NCBI GenBank assembly: GCA_037349105.1
Contig: JAYJMM010000121.1
Coordinates: 940,001 to 1,004,000 of the forward strand
Direction of reading: 5' to 3'
DNA: 64,000 nucleotides
Origin: Limnomonas spitsbergensis
Taxonomy: Eukaryota; Chlorophyta; Chlorophyceae; Chlamydomonadales
The number at the start of each line of letters is the position of its first letter. The stretch's first letter is position 1. The notes below the pieces were generated by a model. That model did not search any database. It had not been told where the DNA came from and saw nothing but the letters and a program-made list of their open reading frames with translations. The position numbers and the translations under genes were made by a program. Positions 1-12,143 of this stretch are shown piece by piece.

Positions 1-3000
1 GGTTATGATTCCTGGACAGGGGTGTAGGATCTGGAGGCAGGGGTTATGATTCCTGGACAGGGGTGTAGGATCTGGAGGCAGGGGATATGATTCCTGGACA
101 GGGGTGTAGGATCTGGAGGCAGGGGTTATGATTCCTGGACAGGGGTGTAGGATCTGGGGGCAGGGGTTATGATTCCTGGACAGGGGTGTAGGATCTGGGG
201 GCAGGGGTTATGATTCCTGGACAGGGGTGTAGGATCTGGAGGCAGGGGTTATGATTCCTGGACAGGGGTGTAGGATCTGGAGGCAGGGGATATGATTCCT
301 GGACAGGGGTGTAGGATCTGGGGGCAGGGGTTATGATTCCTGGACAGGGGTGTAGGATCTGGAGGCAGGGGTTATGATTCATGGACAAGGGTGTAGGATC
401 TGGGGGCAGGGGTTATGATTCCTGGACTGGGGTGTAGGATCTGGAGGCAGGGGTTATGATTCCTGGACAGGGGTGTAGGATCTGGAGGCAGGGGTTATGA
501 TTCCTGGACAGGGGTGTAGGATCTGGAGGCAGGGGTTATGATTCCTGGACAGGGGGGTAGGATCTGGAGGCAGGGGTTATGATTCCTGGACAGGGGTGTA
601 GGATCTGGAGGCAGGGGTTATGATTCCTGGACAGGGGTGTAGGATCTGGGGGCAGGGGTTATGATTCCTGGACAAGGGTGTAGAATCTGGAGGCAGGGGT
701 TATGATTCCTGGACAGGGGTGTAGGATCTGGGGGCAGGGGTTATGATTCCTGGACAAGGGGTGTAGGATCTGGGGGCAGAGGTTATGATTCCTGGACAAG
801 GGTGTAGGATCTGGAGGCAGGGGTTATGATTCCTGGACAGGGGTGTAGGATCTGTGGGCAGGGGTTATGATTCCTGGACAAGGGGGTAGGATCTGGAGGC
901 AGGGGTTATGATTCCTGGACAAGGGTGTAGGATCTGGAGGCAGGGGTTATGATTCCTGGACAGGGGTGTAGGATCTGGAGGCAGGGGTTATGATTCCTGG
1001 ACAGGGGTGTAGGATCTGGGGGCAGGGGTTATGATTCCTGGACAAGGGTGTAGAATCTGGAGGCAGGGGTTATGATCATGGACAAGGGGTGTAGGATCTG
1101 GAGGCAGGGGTTATGATTCCTGGACAGGGGTGTAGGATCTGGAGGCAGGGGTTATGATTCCTGGACAAGGGTGTAGGATCTGGAGGCAGGGGTTATGATT
1201 CCTGGACAGGGGTGTAGGATCTGGGGGCAGGGTTTATGATTCTTGGACAAGGGTGTAGGATCTGTAGGCATGGGTTATGATTCCTGGACAAGGGCGTAGG
1301 ATCTGGAGGCAAGGGTTATGATTCCTGGACAAGGATGTAGGATCTGGAGGCAGGGGATATGATTCCTGGACAGGGGTGTAGGATCTGGAGGCAGGGGTTA
1401 TGATTCCTGGACAGGGGTGTAGGATCTGGAGGCAAGGGTTATGATTCCTGGACAAGGATGTAGGATCTGGAGGCAGGGGTTATGATTCATGGACAAGGGT
1501 GTAGGATCTGGAGGCAGGGGTTATGATTCCTGGACAGGGGTGTAGGATCTGGAGGCAGGGGTTATGATTCCTGGACAGGGGTGTAGGATCTGGGGGCAGG
1601 GGTTATGATTCCTGGACAGGGGTGTAGGATCTGGGGGCAGGGGTTATGATTCCTGGACAGGGGTGTAGGATCTGGAGGCAGGGGTTATGATTCCTGGACA
1701 GGGGTGTAGGATCTGGAGGCAGGGGATATGATTCCTGGACAGGGGTGTAGGATCTGGAGGCAGGGGTTATGATTCCTGGACAAGGGGTGTAGGATCTGGA
1801 GGAAGGGGTTATGATTCCTGGACAGGGGTGTAGGATCTGGAGGCAGGGGTTATGATTCATGGACAAGGGTGTAGGATCTGGAGGCAGGGGTTATGATTCC
1901 TGGACTGGGGTGTAGGATCTGGAGGCAGGGGTTATGATTCCTGGACAGGGGTGTATGATCTGGGGGCAGGGGTTATGATTCCTGGACAAGGGTGTAGGAT
2001 CTGGAGGCAGGGGTTATGATTCCTGGACAGGGGTGTAGGATCTGGAGGCAGGGGTTATGATTCCTGGACAAGGGGTGTAGGATCTGGAGGCAGGGGTTAT
2101 GATTCCTGGACAGAGGTGTAGGATCTGGGGGCAGGGGTTATGATTCCTGGACAGGGGTGTAGGATCTGGAGGCAGGGGTTATGATTCCTGGACAGGGGTG
2201 TAGGATCTGGAGGAAGGGGTTATGATTCCTGGACAGGGGTGTAGGATCTGGAGGCAGGGGATATGATTCCTGGACAGGGGTGTAGGATCTGGAGGCAGGG
2301 GTTATGATTCCTGGACAAGGGGTGTAGGATCTGGAGGAAGGGGTTATGATTCCTGGACAGGGGTGTAGGATCTGGAGGCAGGGGTTATGATTCATGGACA
2401 AGGGTGTAGGATCTGGAGGCAGGGGTTATGATTCCTGGACTGGGGTGTAGGATCTGGAGGCAGGGGTTATGATTCCTGGACAGGGGTGTAGGATCTGGGG
2501 GCAGGGGTTATGATTCCTGGACAAGGGTGTAGGATCTGGAGGCAGGGGTTATGATTCCTGGACAGGGGTGTAGGATCTGGAGGCAGGGGTTATGATTCCT
2601 GGACAAGGGTGTAGGATCTGGAGGCAGGGGTTATGATTCCTGGACAAGGGTGTAGGATCTGGAGGCAGGGGTTACGATTCCTGGACAAGGGTGTAGGATC
2701 TGGAGGCAGGGGTTATGATTCCTGGACAAGGGTGTAGGATCTGGGGGCAGGGGTTATGATTCCTGGACAGGGGTGTAGGATCTGGAGGCAGGGGTTATGA
2801 TTCCTGGACAAGGGTGTAGGATCTGGGGGCAGGGGATATGATTCCTGGACAAGGGGTGTAGGATCTGGAGGCAGGGGTTATGATTCCTGGACAAGGGTGT
2901 AGGATCTGGAGGCAGGGGTTATGATTCCTGGACAAGGGTGTAGGATCTGGAGGCAGGGGTTATGATTCCTGGACAGAGGTGTAGGATCTGGGGGCAGGGG

Positions 3001-3661
3001 TTATGATTCCTGGACAGGGGTGTAGGATCTGGAGGCAGGGGTTATGATTCCTGGAAAAGGGTGTAGGATCTGGAGGCAGGGGTTATGATTCCTGGACAGG
3101 GGTGTAGGATCTGTGGGCAGGGGTTATGATTCCTGGACAGGGGTGTAGGATCTGGAGGCAGGGGTTGTGATTCATGGACAAGGATGTAGGATCTGGAGGC
3201 AGGGGATATGATTCCTGGACAGGGGTGTAGGATCTGGGGGCAGGGGTTATGATTCCTGGACAGGGGTGTAGGATCTGGAGGCAGGGGTTATGATTCCTGG
3301 TCAATGGTGTAGGATCTGGGGGCATGGGTTATGCTTCCTGGACAGGGGTGTAGGATCTGGAGGCAGGGGTTATGATTCCTGGACAGGGGTGTAGGATCTG
3401 GGGGCAGGGGTTATGATTCCTGGACAGAGGTGTAGGATCTGGAGGCAGGGGATATGATTCCTGGACAGGGGTGTAGGATCTGGGGTCAGGGGTTATGATT
3501 CCTGGACAGGGGTGTAGGATCTGGAGGCAGGGGTTATGATTCCTGGACAGGGGTGTAGGATCTGGGGGCAGGGGATATGATTCCTGGACAGAGGTGTAGG
3601 ATCTGGAGGCAGGGGATATGATTCCTGGACAGGGGTGTAGGATCTGGGGACAGGGGTTATG
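1..3661. repeat. 41-bp minisatellite, copy 1 (intron of gene A)
   Basis: About 89 tandem copies of a 41-bp G-rich unit (core TTATGATTCCTGGACAGG, then GTGTAGGATCTGGAGGCAGG). Variants recur at a few fixed sites: GGAGGC/GGGGGC, GACAGGGG/GACAAGGG, GGTTATG/GGATATG. The array runs off the left edge and ends at the unique sequence before the exon at 3,689-3,992. That exon finishes with a good minus-strand donor (GAG|GTGGGT), so the array sits inside the next gene A intron. The unit is not a multiple of 3, and the minus-strand ORFs of 73-87 aa stop regularly at GAATCATAA, so they are artefacts. Confidence 0.95.
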
Positions 3662-3688
3662 AGGGAGGCATATTCCCGCTTGACCCAC

Positions 3689-6600
3689 CTCTTTCAACTT
3701 CACAAGCTTCTCCTCAGCCGGCTTGAAGGGGTTGTCGTCCCACATGTCTCTGAAGCCCTCCACCTCGGGCCCTTTGTAGCCCGCGTACTCCGTCTTGCCG
3801 TCCTCCAGAAAACCTGGCTCCCAGTAGGGTGGAAGGAGCTCTCGGAAGTTTGCCGCCAGGTCCCTGTCCACATAGCCGGCAGTCTTAGCAGCTGTGTCAG
3901 CGTTGGGTAGCCCACAGTAGGTGGACTTCACTATGCAATCGTCCCAGTTGCCCTTGGACCTGACGTCGTTCATGTTCATGTTCATCGCAGTCCTGCACAG
4001 GGTGAGAGAGGTGTGACTCTGAAACACTGGATGTATCATAGTGTATTGACATTGCATCACATGGCAATGGCAACATCATGGTAATCAGTGAACCACCTCA
4101 ATTTTCAAGACCTCACCCTAGCTTTAAACCACACTGCTGTTTTCTGCTGTGACTTAACAAGATGTGAGACGGGCCGCCCAATCCCCAGATACCTGAGACG
4201 CTAACGCAAAAAAACAGCCTGGGTGCGCAAGGGGCCCTCGTCGACAGCTGAGAAAACTACTTACAACATAACCGCAGGATCTGTCTTGCGGTTGTAGTGT
4301 GTGAGCACCTTGGACCGGCCCTCTAGTGGCAGGTGAAGCATCCTTGTGTCACTCGCGTGGACCTTCTTTGAAAGTCCTAGCACAGGGTCTCCACTGTGGA
4401 AGAGCTGGAACAGTAAGGGGTGGATGGGGGCAAATGAAGTGTGAGATGTGTCAAATGAGCTCTATGCTGAGATATACTTTTCCTCGGCCATGCTCATCAC
4501 ACACACCAAATGGTCCTCACCATGTGCTTCCAATGCGTACGGCTTGGCTCCAGGTCTATCCAGTCAAAGCCCCGGCCTGGAACTCGCTGAGGTCCTTCCA
4601 CTGTGTCCTCTGTGTGGCTGTCCATGAGGCAGAGGTCCCACAAGACATACATCATGATCGCGAAGATGGGGCATGTTGACCACACCTTGTGTCTGCATAG
4701 GGCATAATTTGATTGGGGAGCATCATGCAAAGAGGGAGAATTATTGAAGGATGGAACATCATGGCAATTTCTGTGAGGGGGGTCAAAATGTGAAGGGAGA
4801 CCAGTGATGTGGGGGGGTCAAACTGTGAGGGGGGTCAAACTGTGAGGGGGGTCAAACTGTGAGGGGGGTCAAGCTGTGAGGGGGGTCAAGCTGTGAGGGG
4901 GGTCAAACTGTGAGGGGGGTCAAACTGTGAGGGGGGTCAAACTGTGAGGGGGGTCAAGCTGTGAGGGGGGTCAACCTGTGAGGGGGGTCAACCTGTGAGG
5001 GGGTCAAACTGTTAGGGAGGTTCAAAATGTGAGGGGGGTTCAAAATGTGAGGGGGGTCAAACTGTGAGGGGGTTCAAAGTGTGAGGGGGGTCAAGCTGTG
5101 AGGGGGGTCAAACTGTGAGGGGGTTCAAACTGTGAGGGGGGTCAAACTGTGAGGGGGTTCAAATTGTGAGGGGGGTCAAGCTGTGAGGGGGGTCAACCTG
5201 TGAGGGGGGTCAACCTGTGAGGGGGTCAAACTGTTAGGGAGGTTCAAAATGTGAGGGGGGTTCAAAATGTGAGGGGGTTCAAACTGTGAGGGGGGTCAAA
5301 CTGTGAGGGGGTTCAAACTGTGAGGGGGGTCAAACTGTGAGGGGGTTCAAACTGTGAGGGGGGTCAAACTGTGAGGGGGTTCAAATTGTGAGGGGGTTCA
5401 AACTGTGAGGGGGTTCAAACTGTGAGGGGGTCAAACTGTGAGGGGGTTCAAACTGTGAGGGGGTTCAAACTGTGAGGGGGGTTCAAAGTGTGAGGGGGGT
5501 TCAAACTGTGAGGGGGTCAAACTGTGAGGGGGTCAAACTGTGAGGGGGGTTCAAACTGTGAGAGGGGTTCAAACTGTGAGGGGGTCAAACTGTGAGGGGG
5601 TCAAACTGTGAGGGGGTCAAACTGTGAGGGGGGTCAAACTGTGAGGGGGTCAAAGTGTGAGGGGGTTCAAACTGTGAGGGGGGTTCAAACTGTGAGGGGG
5701 GTTCAAACTGTGAGGGGGGTTCAAACTGTGAGGGGGTCAAACTGTGAGGGGGTCAAACTGTGAGGGGGGTTCAAACTGTGAGGGGGGTTCAAACTGTGAG
5801 GGGGTCAAACTGTGAGGGGGTCAAACTGTGAGGGGGGTTCAAACTGTGAGGGGTCAAACTGTGAGGGGGGTCAAACTGTGAGGGGGTTCAAACTGTGAGG
5901 GGGTCAAATTGTGAGGGGGTCAAACTGTGAGGGGGGTTCAAACTGTGAGGGGGTCAAACTGTGAGGGGGTCAAACTGTGAGGGGGTTCAAACTGTGAGGG
6001 GTTCAAACTGTGAGGGGGTCAAACTGTTAGGGGGGTTCAAGCTGTGAGGGGGGTTCAAACTGTGAGGGGGGTTCAAACTGTGAGGGGGTTCAAACTGTGA
6101 GGGGGGCCAGTTTCCTACCTTGGATACACCTTGTACTTGACCCCCCTGCCCTTCATCTCCTTTGAGAACATTTGGCAGCACACCATGACGTCGAGGTCGG
6201 CAGGAAGAAAGCAGGAGCTCATCGCCTTGTACGGGTAGCTGCCGAGTGCTACGTACATCATGTTGCGCAGGCCGTCTCCGCGATCCGATCCGCTCTTCAG
6301 GACTCGATCCTCCACCCAAGCCCGCAGCCTCTTCATCAAACGCCCCATGTCATATCTGACAGGATGTAGCCACGGGGAGATCATGAGGAGCTCATCCTTC
6401 TTGGTGCGTGGCTGGAGGAGGGGCTGGAAGTTCAGCCTGCAAAAATATTGCAACACGTCTTTTCAGCAAATTGCCTTAACATCTGTGGATATTTAAGGGT
6501 GACTCAGCTACAATTCAGCTACAACATGGCCTTGAGCTGGAGGGCCCTTTTGCTTCAAGCTCAACTGCTTTGGTCATCAAGTGATTTGGCATGCACTACA

Positions 6601-9600
6601 TGCATTTTGTTTCTCACTTTTGCATGAGGTTGACCCTGTTTGTATTAGATTCAAAACGGCCCATCTCTGCGATGACTTGCGCGTTGCCCTTGAACTGCAT
6701 TTCCCTGCTGGGGCCCAGGCCGTCCAGGAGCTGAAGCTGAGCCTTCTGCATCCAACTTGCAGCTGACCTACAGGTTATAGGGTGTACATCAGATGTTATT
6801 TAAAATTAATTTACTCCCTTCAGCGTCTCCCTTAATACTGCACATCACTGTTCTCCCTTCACACTTCTTTATCACAGGGCATTAGGGAGAAAAGAGGACT
6901 TCAATCTTCAAACATCTTCTACAGTCTCACCGAAACGCTTTCCAGAGCCTTGACGTGATAATGGGAGCAGCCATTGAGCCCATGGTCTCCTCATGATGGC
7001 GCTGGACATGCTTGTCCTCCAGGCGTTTCATGAACTTCAGGAACTTGTTGGGAGTCATGAGGCTGTAGGCACTGTTCCCATACTCCTGCTTTTCCTGCAG
7101 AGTTTGAAGCAGCATGATCATGAGGCACTGACATAACAATTGGCCATTCAGGGGAACATAGCCATGCATGCAACAAAAAGGAGCTTTTGCCAATATGTGA
7201 CCTCACCTCCACTGTAGTCAGAGGCCTGTACACATCCGGATTGTGCACCATGTCTTTCACGAAGTCCCGCGTGCGGTTGTGATACTGATTCCCTGTTGAC
7301 AGCGCGGACCTGGTGTTGGTGTTGGTCTTCCAAACCATGTTGGCGAACGCTTGCATATTGGCTTCTCTGAATGAGGGCCGCGCCAGCAACTCCTCCGGGT
7401 CGAGGCCCATTTCCTAGCAGCCAAGCAGATGATTTCAGCAAGGGGAAGATATCAGACATTACAGCTGCCCCCACAGACATTACCTTCCCCAACAGACATT
7501 ACACCTTCCCACACATACATTACACCTTCCCCAACAGACATTACACCTTCCTCCATGGACATTACACCTTCCCCCACAGACATTACACCTTCATCCACAG
7601 ACATTAAACCTTCCCCCACAGACATTACACCACCCCCACAGACATAACACCTTCCCCCACAGACATTACACCTTCCCCACAGTCAGTCTATTACCTTGGC
7701 CACAACATACATAGCGCTTGTCCACTCCTCCTCCTCCAATGCAGTTTGTCCTGTAGCACCCTGATCATGGCCATCCAATGTCTGAATCAGCCCAAACCAT
7801 TCGAGATACTGCGTGCCATGGTAACCCCATCTGCCGTCCTTGAGAACCTTGTACACCTATGGGAATGAGGAAGGTGCAAGAGTTTAGGATTTTTGCTTGG
7901 AGTGCTTAGGCTTTCAGTAAACCCTCATGGTTGGCAAGCATCGAGGGTTTCAAGTTTTAAACCCCCTCAAAACGAATGAAGCTATTATTGAAGCTATTAT
8001 CTTGAGGGTTCCAGGGTATCTTCAGGGATATAGTACATTCTGCCCAAGGGGACACAGCCCTACCTCAAAGCACATATGGAGGTTCGGTTCCGGGGTGCGC
8101 ATGAGCGCCTTGTTGATGTCCCTAGGCTCCAAGTCAGTGTCGATCTCCTCCTCATCCACATCTGAATCGTACACGCCGTCCAGCTCAGCTTGCAGTGGGT
8201 CATAGTCTTCTGACTCATCCACATCATAGGGCCCTGCTTCATCATCATCATCATCAGCTGGCCCTGCTCCTCCTCCTTCAGCTGGCCTTGCTCTTGCTGC
8301 TGCATCTCGCCCTGCTCCTCCTCCTGCAGCTGGCCTTGCTCCTGCAGCTGGCCTTGCTCTTGCTGCTGCATCTGGCCCTGCTCCTCCTTCAGGTGGCCCT
8401 GCTCCTCCTCCTGCAGCTGGCCTTGCTCTTGTTGCTGCATCTGGCCCTGCTCCTCCTTCAGGTGGCCCTGGTCCTCCTTCAGGTGGCCCTGCTCCTTCTC
8501 CTGCAGGTCGCCCTGCTCCTCCTCCTGCATCTGGCCTTGCTCCTTCTCCTGCAGCTGGCCTTGCTCTTGCTGCTGCATCTGGCCCGGCTCCTCCTCCTGC
8601 AGCTGGCCTTGCTGCTGCATCTGGCGCTGCTGCTCCTCCTGCAGCTGACCTTGCTCCTGCAGCTGGCCTTGCTCTTGCTGCTGCATCTGGCCCTGCTCCT
8701 ACTCCTGCAGCTGGCCTTGCTCCTCCTCCTGCAGCTGACCCTGCTCCTCCTTCCGGTGGCCCTGCTCCTTCTCCTGCAGCTAGCCCTGCTCCTCCTCCTG
8801 CTGCTGGCCCTGCTACTGCAGCTAGCCTTGCTCTTGCTGCTGCATCTGGCCTTGCTCCTCCTTCTGCATCTGGCCCTGCTCCTCCTCCTCCTCCTGCTGC
8901 ATCTGGTCCTGCTCCTCCTCCTGCAGCTGGCCTTGCTCTTGCTGCTGCATCTGGCCCTGCTCCTCCTTCAGGTTGCCCTGCTCCTCCTCCTGCAGCTGGC
9001 CTTGCTCTTGCTGCTGCATCTGGCCCTGCTCCTGCAGCTGGCCTTGCTCCTCCTCCTGCAGCTGGCCTTGCTCTTGCTGCTGCATCTGGCCCTGCACCTC
9101 CTCCTGCAGCTCGCCTTGCTCCTGCAGCTGGCCTTGCTCTTGCTGCTGCATCTGGCCCTGCTCCTCCTCCTGCAGCTGGCCTTGCTCCTCCTCCTGCAGC
9201 TGGCCCTGCTCCTCCTGCAGCTGGCCCTGCTCCTCCTCCTGCAGCTGGCCTTGCTCCTCCTCCTGCAGCTGGCCCTGCTCTTGCTGCTGCAGCTGGCCCT
9301 CCTCTTGTTGCTGCAGCTGGCCCTCCTCTTGCTGCTGCACCTGGCACTGCTTGTGTAGCTGCATGTGGCCCTGCCCTTGTTGCAGCTGGCCCTGCTCCTC
9401 CTCCTGCAGCTGGCCCTGCTCTCGCTGTGGGCGACTTCGACTGGATTGCCTTCATAGCAATCATATCAGATGCTGTTGCCCGCTTGGGCATCAGTGGGGG
9501 CAACATCTTGATACGAGGACGTGCCTGCAGATAGGAGAGGGCCAATATTGTGGCTGTGTTTTGGGCATTACAACCAGTCAACCACTCGTGTGTCATGGAC

Positions 9601-12056
9601 TCATGGTACATACTTAACCCCCTTGTTATGCTCAACTCTCATCCCACATGCCCTTGGTACATTCAGCTTGTCCCAAATCTTCAAACCCTGCCACATGCCC
9701 TTCATAATATGGCAGAGCATGCATTCCCATGGCCAAGCAAAACACACAGAACACTTCTGACAGCCACCCTCACAAACACCTGATCACGGATGCCTGTTCC
9801 TCTCTGGCCGTCAGTGTCTGAATCCGTTGCACCAGATGAGGAACCCCCAGATTCTTGCACAGGCCTGCTCACACTCTTCCCTCCTTTGAGCCTCTGCCTT
9901 TTCTGAGGAGGCTGAGGAATTTGCATGGGAGGGTGGGGTGTGCATGTATGGCAGGGGGTGGGGGATATTAGAGGCAGGGGAGGGGGGTATTTTAAGGTGC
10001 ATGGCCAGAGGGTGCATGGCCCATGGTGCATGGACATGGGGTCATTTTTCCAGGGTGCATGGCCCATGGTAAATGGACGTGGGGTCATTTGTCCAGGGTG
10101 CATGGTCCAGGGGGCATGGCCATGGGGTCATTTGTCCAGGGTGCATGGTCCAGGGTGCATGGACATGGGGTCATTTGTCCAGGGTGCATGGTCCATGGTG
10201 TATGGCCAGGGTGCATGACCAGGGGGTCATTTTTGTCCAGGGTGCATCGTCTAGGGTTCAGGGTTCAGGGCTTCATGGTCAGGGGTGCATGGCCCAGGGT
10301 TCATGGTTCATGGTCCAGGCCCAGGGTTCAGGGTTCATGGCCCATGGTGCATGGCCAGGAGGTCACTTGTTCAGGGTTTATCCACTGACCTCATCTCTGA
10401 TGAGAGTCCGCTTCCCCAGGTTACTCCAAAATGTGGCGTCATCCTCGACTTCTTGAAACGGCCTGTGTCTTCTGGCCACCATGTCCTTCCTTGCCTGCAT
10501 ATGTCCAGGGGGGCATTAGGGGAATTAATATTTTGATGAAGGGTAGGCAAGGGGAACTAAGGTGCGGACATACAGCAAATTAAAGAGGGGGCAAGTTTTT
10601 GTTGTAGTTAAGCAAGGGGAGATAAGGGAGGAAACGAGGGGAATTAAAGTGGGGCTCAAGGAACAACAAGGGATTGGGATTTCATGGCAGTAGGGGTCAA
10701 AATTTCTTACAGCAGTCAGCTTCATCCGCTATCCTAGTGTAGGGCTCAATCTAATGCTTAACTATATGGTCCAACCGTGTTTGAATCGCCCCCAACTTGC
10801 CCGCCTGTTGATAGCCTGGGCCTCCAACCGAGCTTCCTTCGTGGCCTCCAAATCACTGAACCAATTTCCACATGAGCCGTCTGCTGATGCTGTTGTGCCT
10901 GCACAAGAGCTTGAACCCGGTGCTCTTGTTGATGGGCCAGCCGATGACCTACTGCCAGCTGCCAACATGAAGCTGGCAGCCGAGCTGCTGGCCCCGCCTC
11001 TTTTGAAGATGGCAGACTTCAATTTCCACTGCCCCCCACCACCACTAGATGGTAGTGCTCCCGGCTGAACCATCCATGCCTGGCACCCTGGGCTGGTCTG
11101 GGCCTGGGGTGATGGGCTGAGGTCAAACTCAGCCATTATGTCCTCCATTATGTCGTCCCTACGGGCCGGGCTGGGCTGGGATGGATTGGGGTGGGCTGGG
11201 CTGGGCTGGGCAGGGCTGGGCTGGGACTGTCTGGGCAGGGCTGAGCTGGGCTGGGCAGGGCTGGGCTGGGCCTGTCTGGGCAGGGCTGGGCTGGGCTGGG
11301 CCTGTCTGGGCAGGGCTGGGCTGGGCTGGGCAGGGCTGGGCTGGGCCTGTCTGGGCAGGGCTGAGCTGGGCTGGGCCGGGCTGGTCTGGGCCTGTCTGGG
11401 CAGGGCTAGGCTGGGCTGGGCCTGTCTGGGCAGGGCTGGCATGGGCTGGATACGCGTATGCAGTGCCTCCAGCCGAAGCCCAGTGTCTTGGGTAGCCCCT
11501 GGGCAGACCTCCCGGAACCTTGCCTCCAACCACGTTGTCATTTCCCTTGTCACATCCAACGCCATGGGCGTGAGGAATGCGTGCAGCCGGTCCTTTTCCT
11601 CGTCCAGACCCTCACTCCTTCCTTCCCTGTAAGCCTCCTCCAGCTTGGCGCGGTCCCCTTCCAGGTTGGAAGGGAAATCTCTCGCGTTGCGGCGCATGTC
11701 CAGCGGGTACAGCTTGAGCGTCTTCATTGTGAAGGCTTGCCAACAGACAGAGTTGCCCAGGTACCCCTACACAGAGCAGAGTCAGAGCAGTTAACAAGTG
11801 AAGCATGTGTGAGAAAATCAGTGCTGTCCCTCATGGGCCCAACATGCCTGTGTCCTCTTATGGGCCTCTTTGGCCAAAGTTGTCATGATGCATGGGCCTC
11901 GTGGGGAAACTGTCACGACGCAAATATAGTGTGAGGCTGGCAGCCCAGAGATCAGAAACCTGAGGCACGCACACCATAGAATCAGCAGACACACACAAGC
12001 TATCAAACCCTGAACCCTCTTACGCGCCAGCCATCAAACGCTGTGCTCGTATCCAT
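3689..12056 (-). CDS. Gene A, copy 1: 5' and middle exons of a large unrecognised protein (3' end outside window)
   Basis: I do not recognise the family. Minus-strand exons with GT-AG borders: 12056-12024 (ATG, 11 codons), 11766-about 10770, 10494-10390, 9911-9780, 9524-8064, 7856-7695, 7413-7207, 7094-6931, 6767-6618, 6436-6119, 4692-4521, 4404-4265 and 3992-3689. From 10494 to 3689 every junction keeps phase, which strongly supports the model. The junction after the second exon is unresolved: its GT sites are all phase 1 while the exon at 10494 reads best in phase 0, so a small exon is probably missing. The product has a charged helical N-terminus, a Pro/Ala/Gln-rich stretch, about 400 residues of Ala-Gly-Pro-Arg repeats, an acidic Asp/Glu stretch, then a globular, Trp/Met-rich half. 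No signal peptide or membrane segment is evident. Only 84 bp separates the start from an upstream exon, so the start is uncertain. Confidence 0.75.
4772..6106. repeat. G-rich TCAAACTGTGAGGGGG minisatellite in gene A intron
   Basis: About 75-80 units of 16-18 bp, TCAAACTGTGAGGGGG with one or two extra G and sometimes an extra T. They lie wholly in the intron between the exons at 6436-6119 and 4692-4521. Every unit has a run of 4-6 G on the plus strand, so the DNA could form G-quadruplexes while the transcript of the minus-strand gene is C-rich. The copy at 60,690-62,024 is nearly identical unit by unit. Confidence 0.95.
7473..7683. repeat. 21-bp minisatellite (ACCTTCCCCCACAGACATT)
   Basis: About ten 21-bp units in the short gene A intron between the exons at 7856-7695 and 7413-7207. 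The second genomic copy of this intron (63,391-63,643) has two extra units (42 bp), the largest length difference between the two copies of the unique block. Confidence 0.9.
8240..9430 (-). repeat. In-frame low-complexity repeat inside a gene A exon
   Basis: Tandem variants of CTGCAGCTGGCCCTGCTCCT (plus strand) with units that are multiples of 3. In the gene A frame they encode blocks rich in Ala, Gly, Pro and Arg, with variants such as [13 protein letters not shown]. The other minus frame reads Gln/Glu-rich and the plus strand reads Leu-rich, so several long overlapping ORFs here are shadows. The exon flanks (9524 acceptor, 8064 donor) and the acidic stretch that follows, including a run of Asp, keep one frame, which selects the Ala/Gly/Pro reading. 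Confidence 0.85.
9985..10385. repeat. Degenerate GGTGCATGG / GGTCATTTGTCCAGG repeat in intron
   Basis: Imperfect repeats of about 20-50 bp built from GGTGCATGG, TCCAGGGTGCATGG and GGGGTCATTTGTCCAGGG. They fill the gene A intron between the exons at 10494-10390 and 9911-9780. Confidence 0.85.
10500..10769. other. Unresolved stretch between gene A exons
   Basis: This stretch should hold the join between the second gene A exon and the one at 10494. A candidate 23-nt minus-strand exon (10733-10711; CACTAG acceptor, GTAAGA donor) has strong splice signals, but every phase that would fit its neighbours gives a stop codon or a mismatch. It also contains GGGGAATTAA-type A/G-rich intron sequence. Confidence 0.4.
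11160..11450 (-). repeat. Pro-Ala-Gln coding repeat in gene A exon 2
   Basis: Alternating GGGCTGGGCTG and GGGCCTGTCTGGGCAG motifs on the plus strand. On the minus strand, in the frame continuous with the charged N-terminal part, they encode repeats such as [10 protein letters not shown]. Units are multiples of 3 (15 and 30 bp), as expected for a repeat growing inside an exon. Confidence 0.8.
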
Positions 12057-12143
12057 CTCACCATTCTTGGGTGCATGCAAGGCATGGAAAGTTTAACAAG
12101 GGCTTGCAGGGCATGGGAGGGCTTCATCCCCCAGTAGGCTTAC

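Noticed and set aside
1..3661. CRISPR-like array
   Set aside because: The 41-bp repeats are contiguous with no unique spacers, and the genome is eukaryotic.
8022..9635. Long overlapping ORFs (Gln/Glu-rich on minus, Leu-rich on plus) as separate genes
   Set aside because: They are other frames of one in-frame repeat within a gene A exon whose acceptor, donor and acidic continuation fix a single frame.
10711..10733. 23-nt micro-exon of gene A
   Set aside because: Splice signals are good, but each reading phase conflicts with a neighbour or creates a stop, so it is left unassigned.
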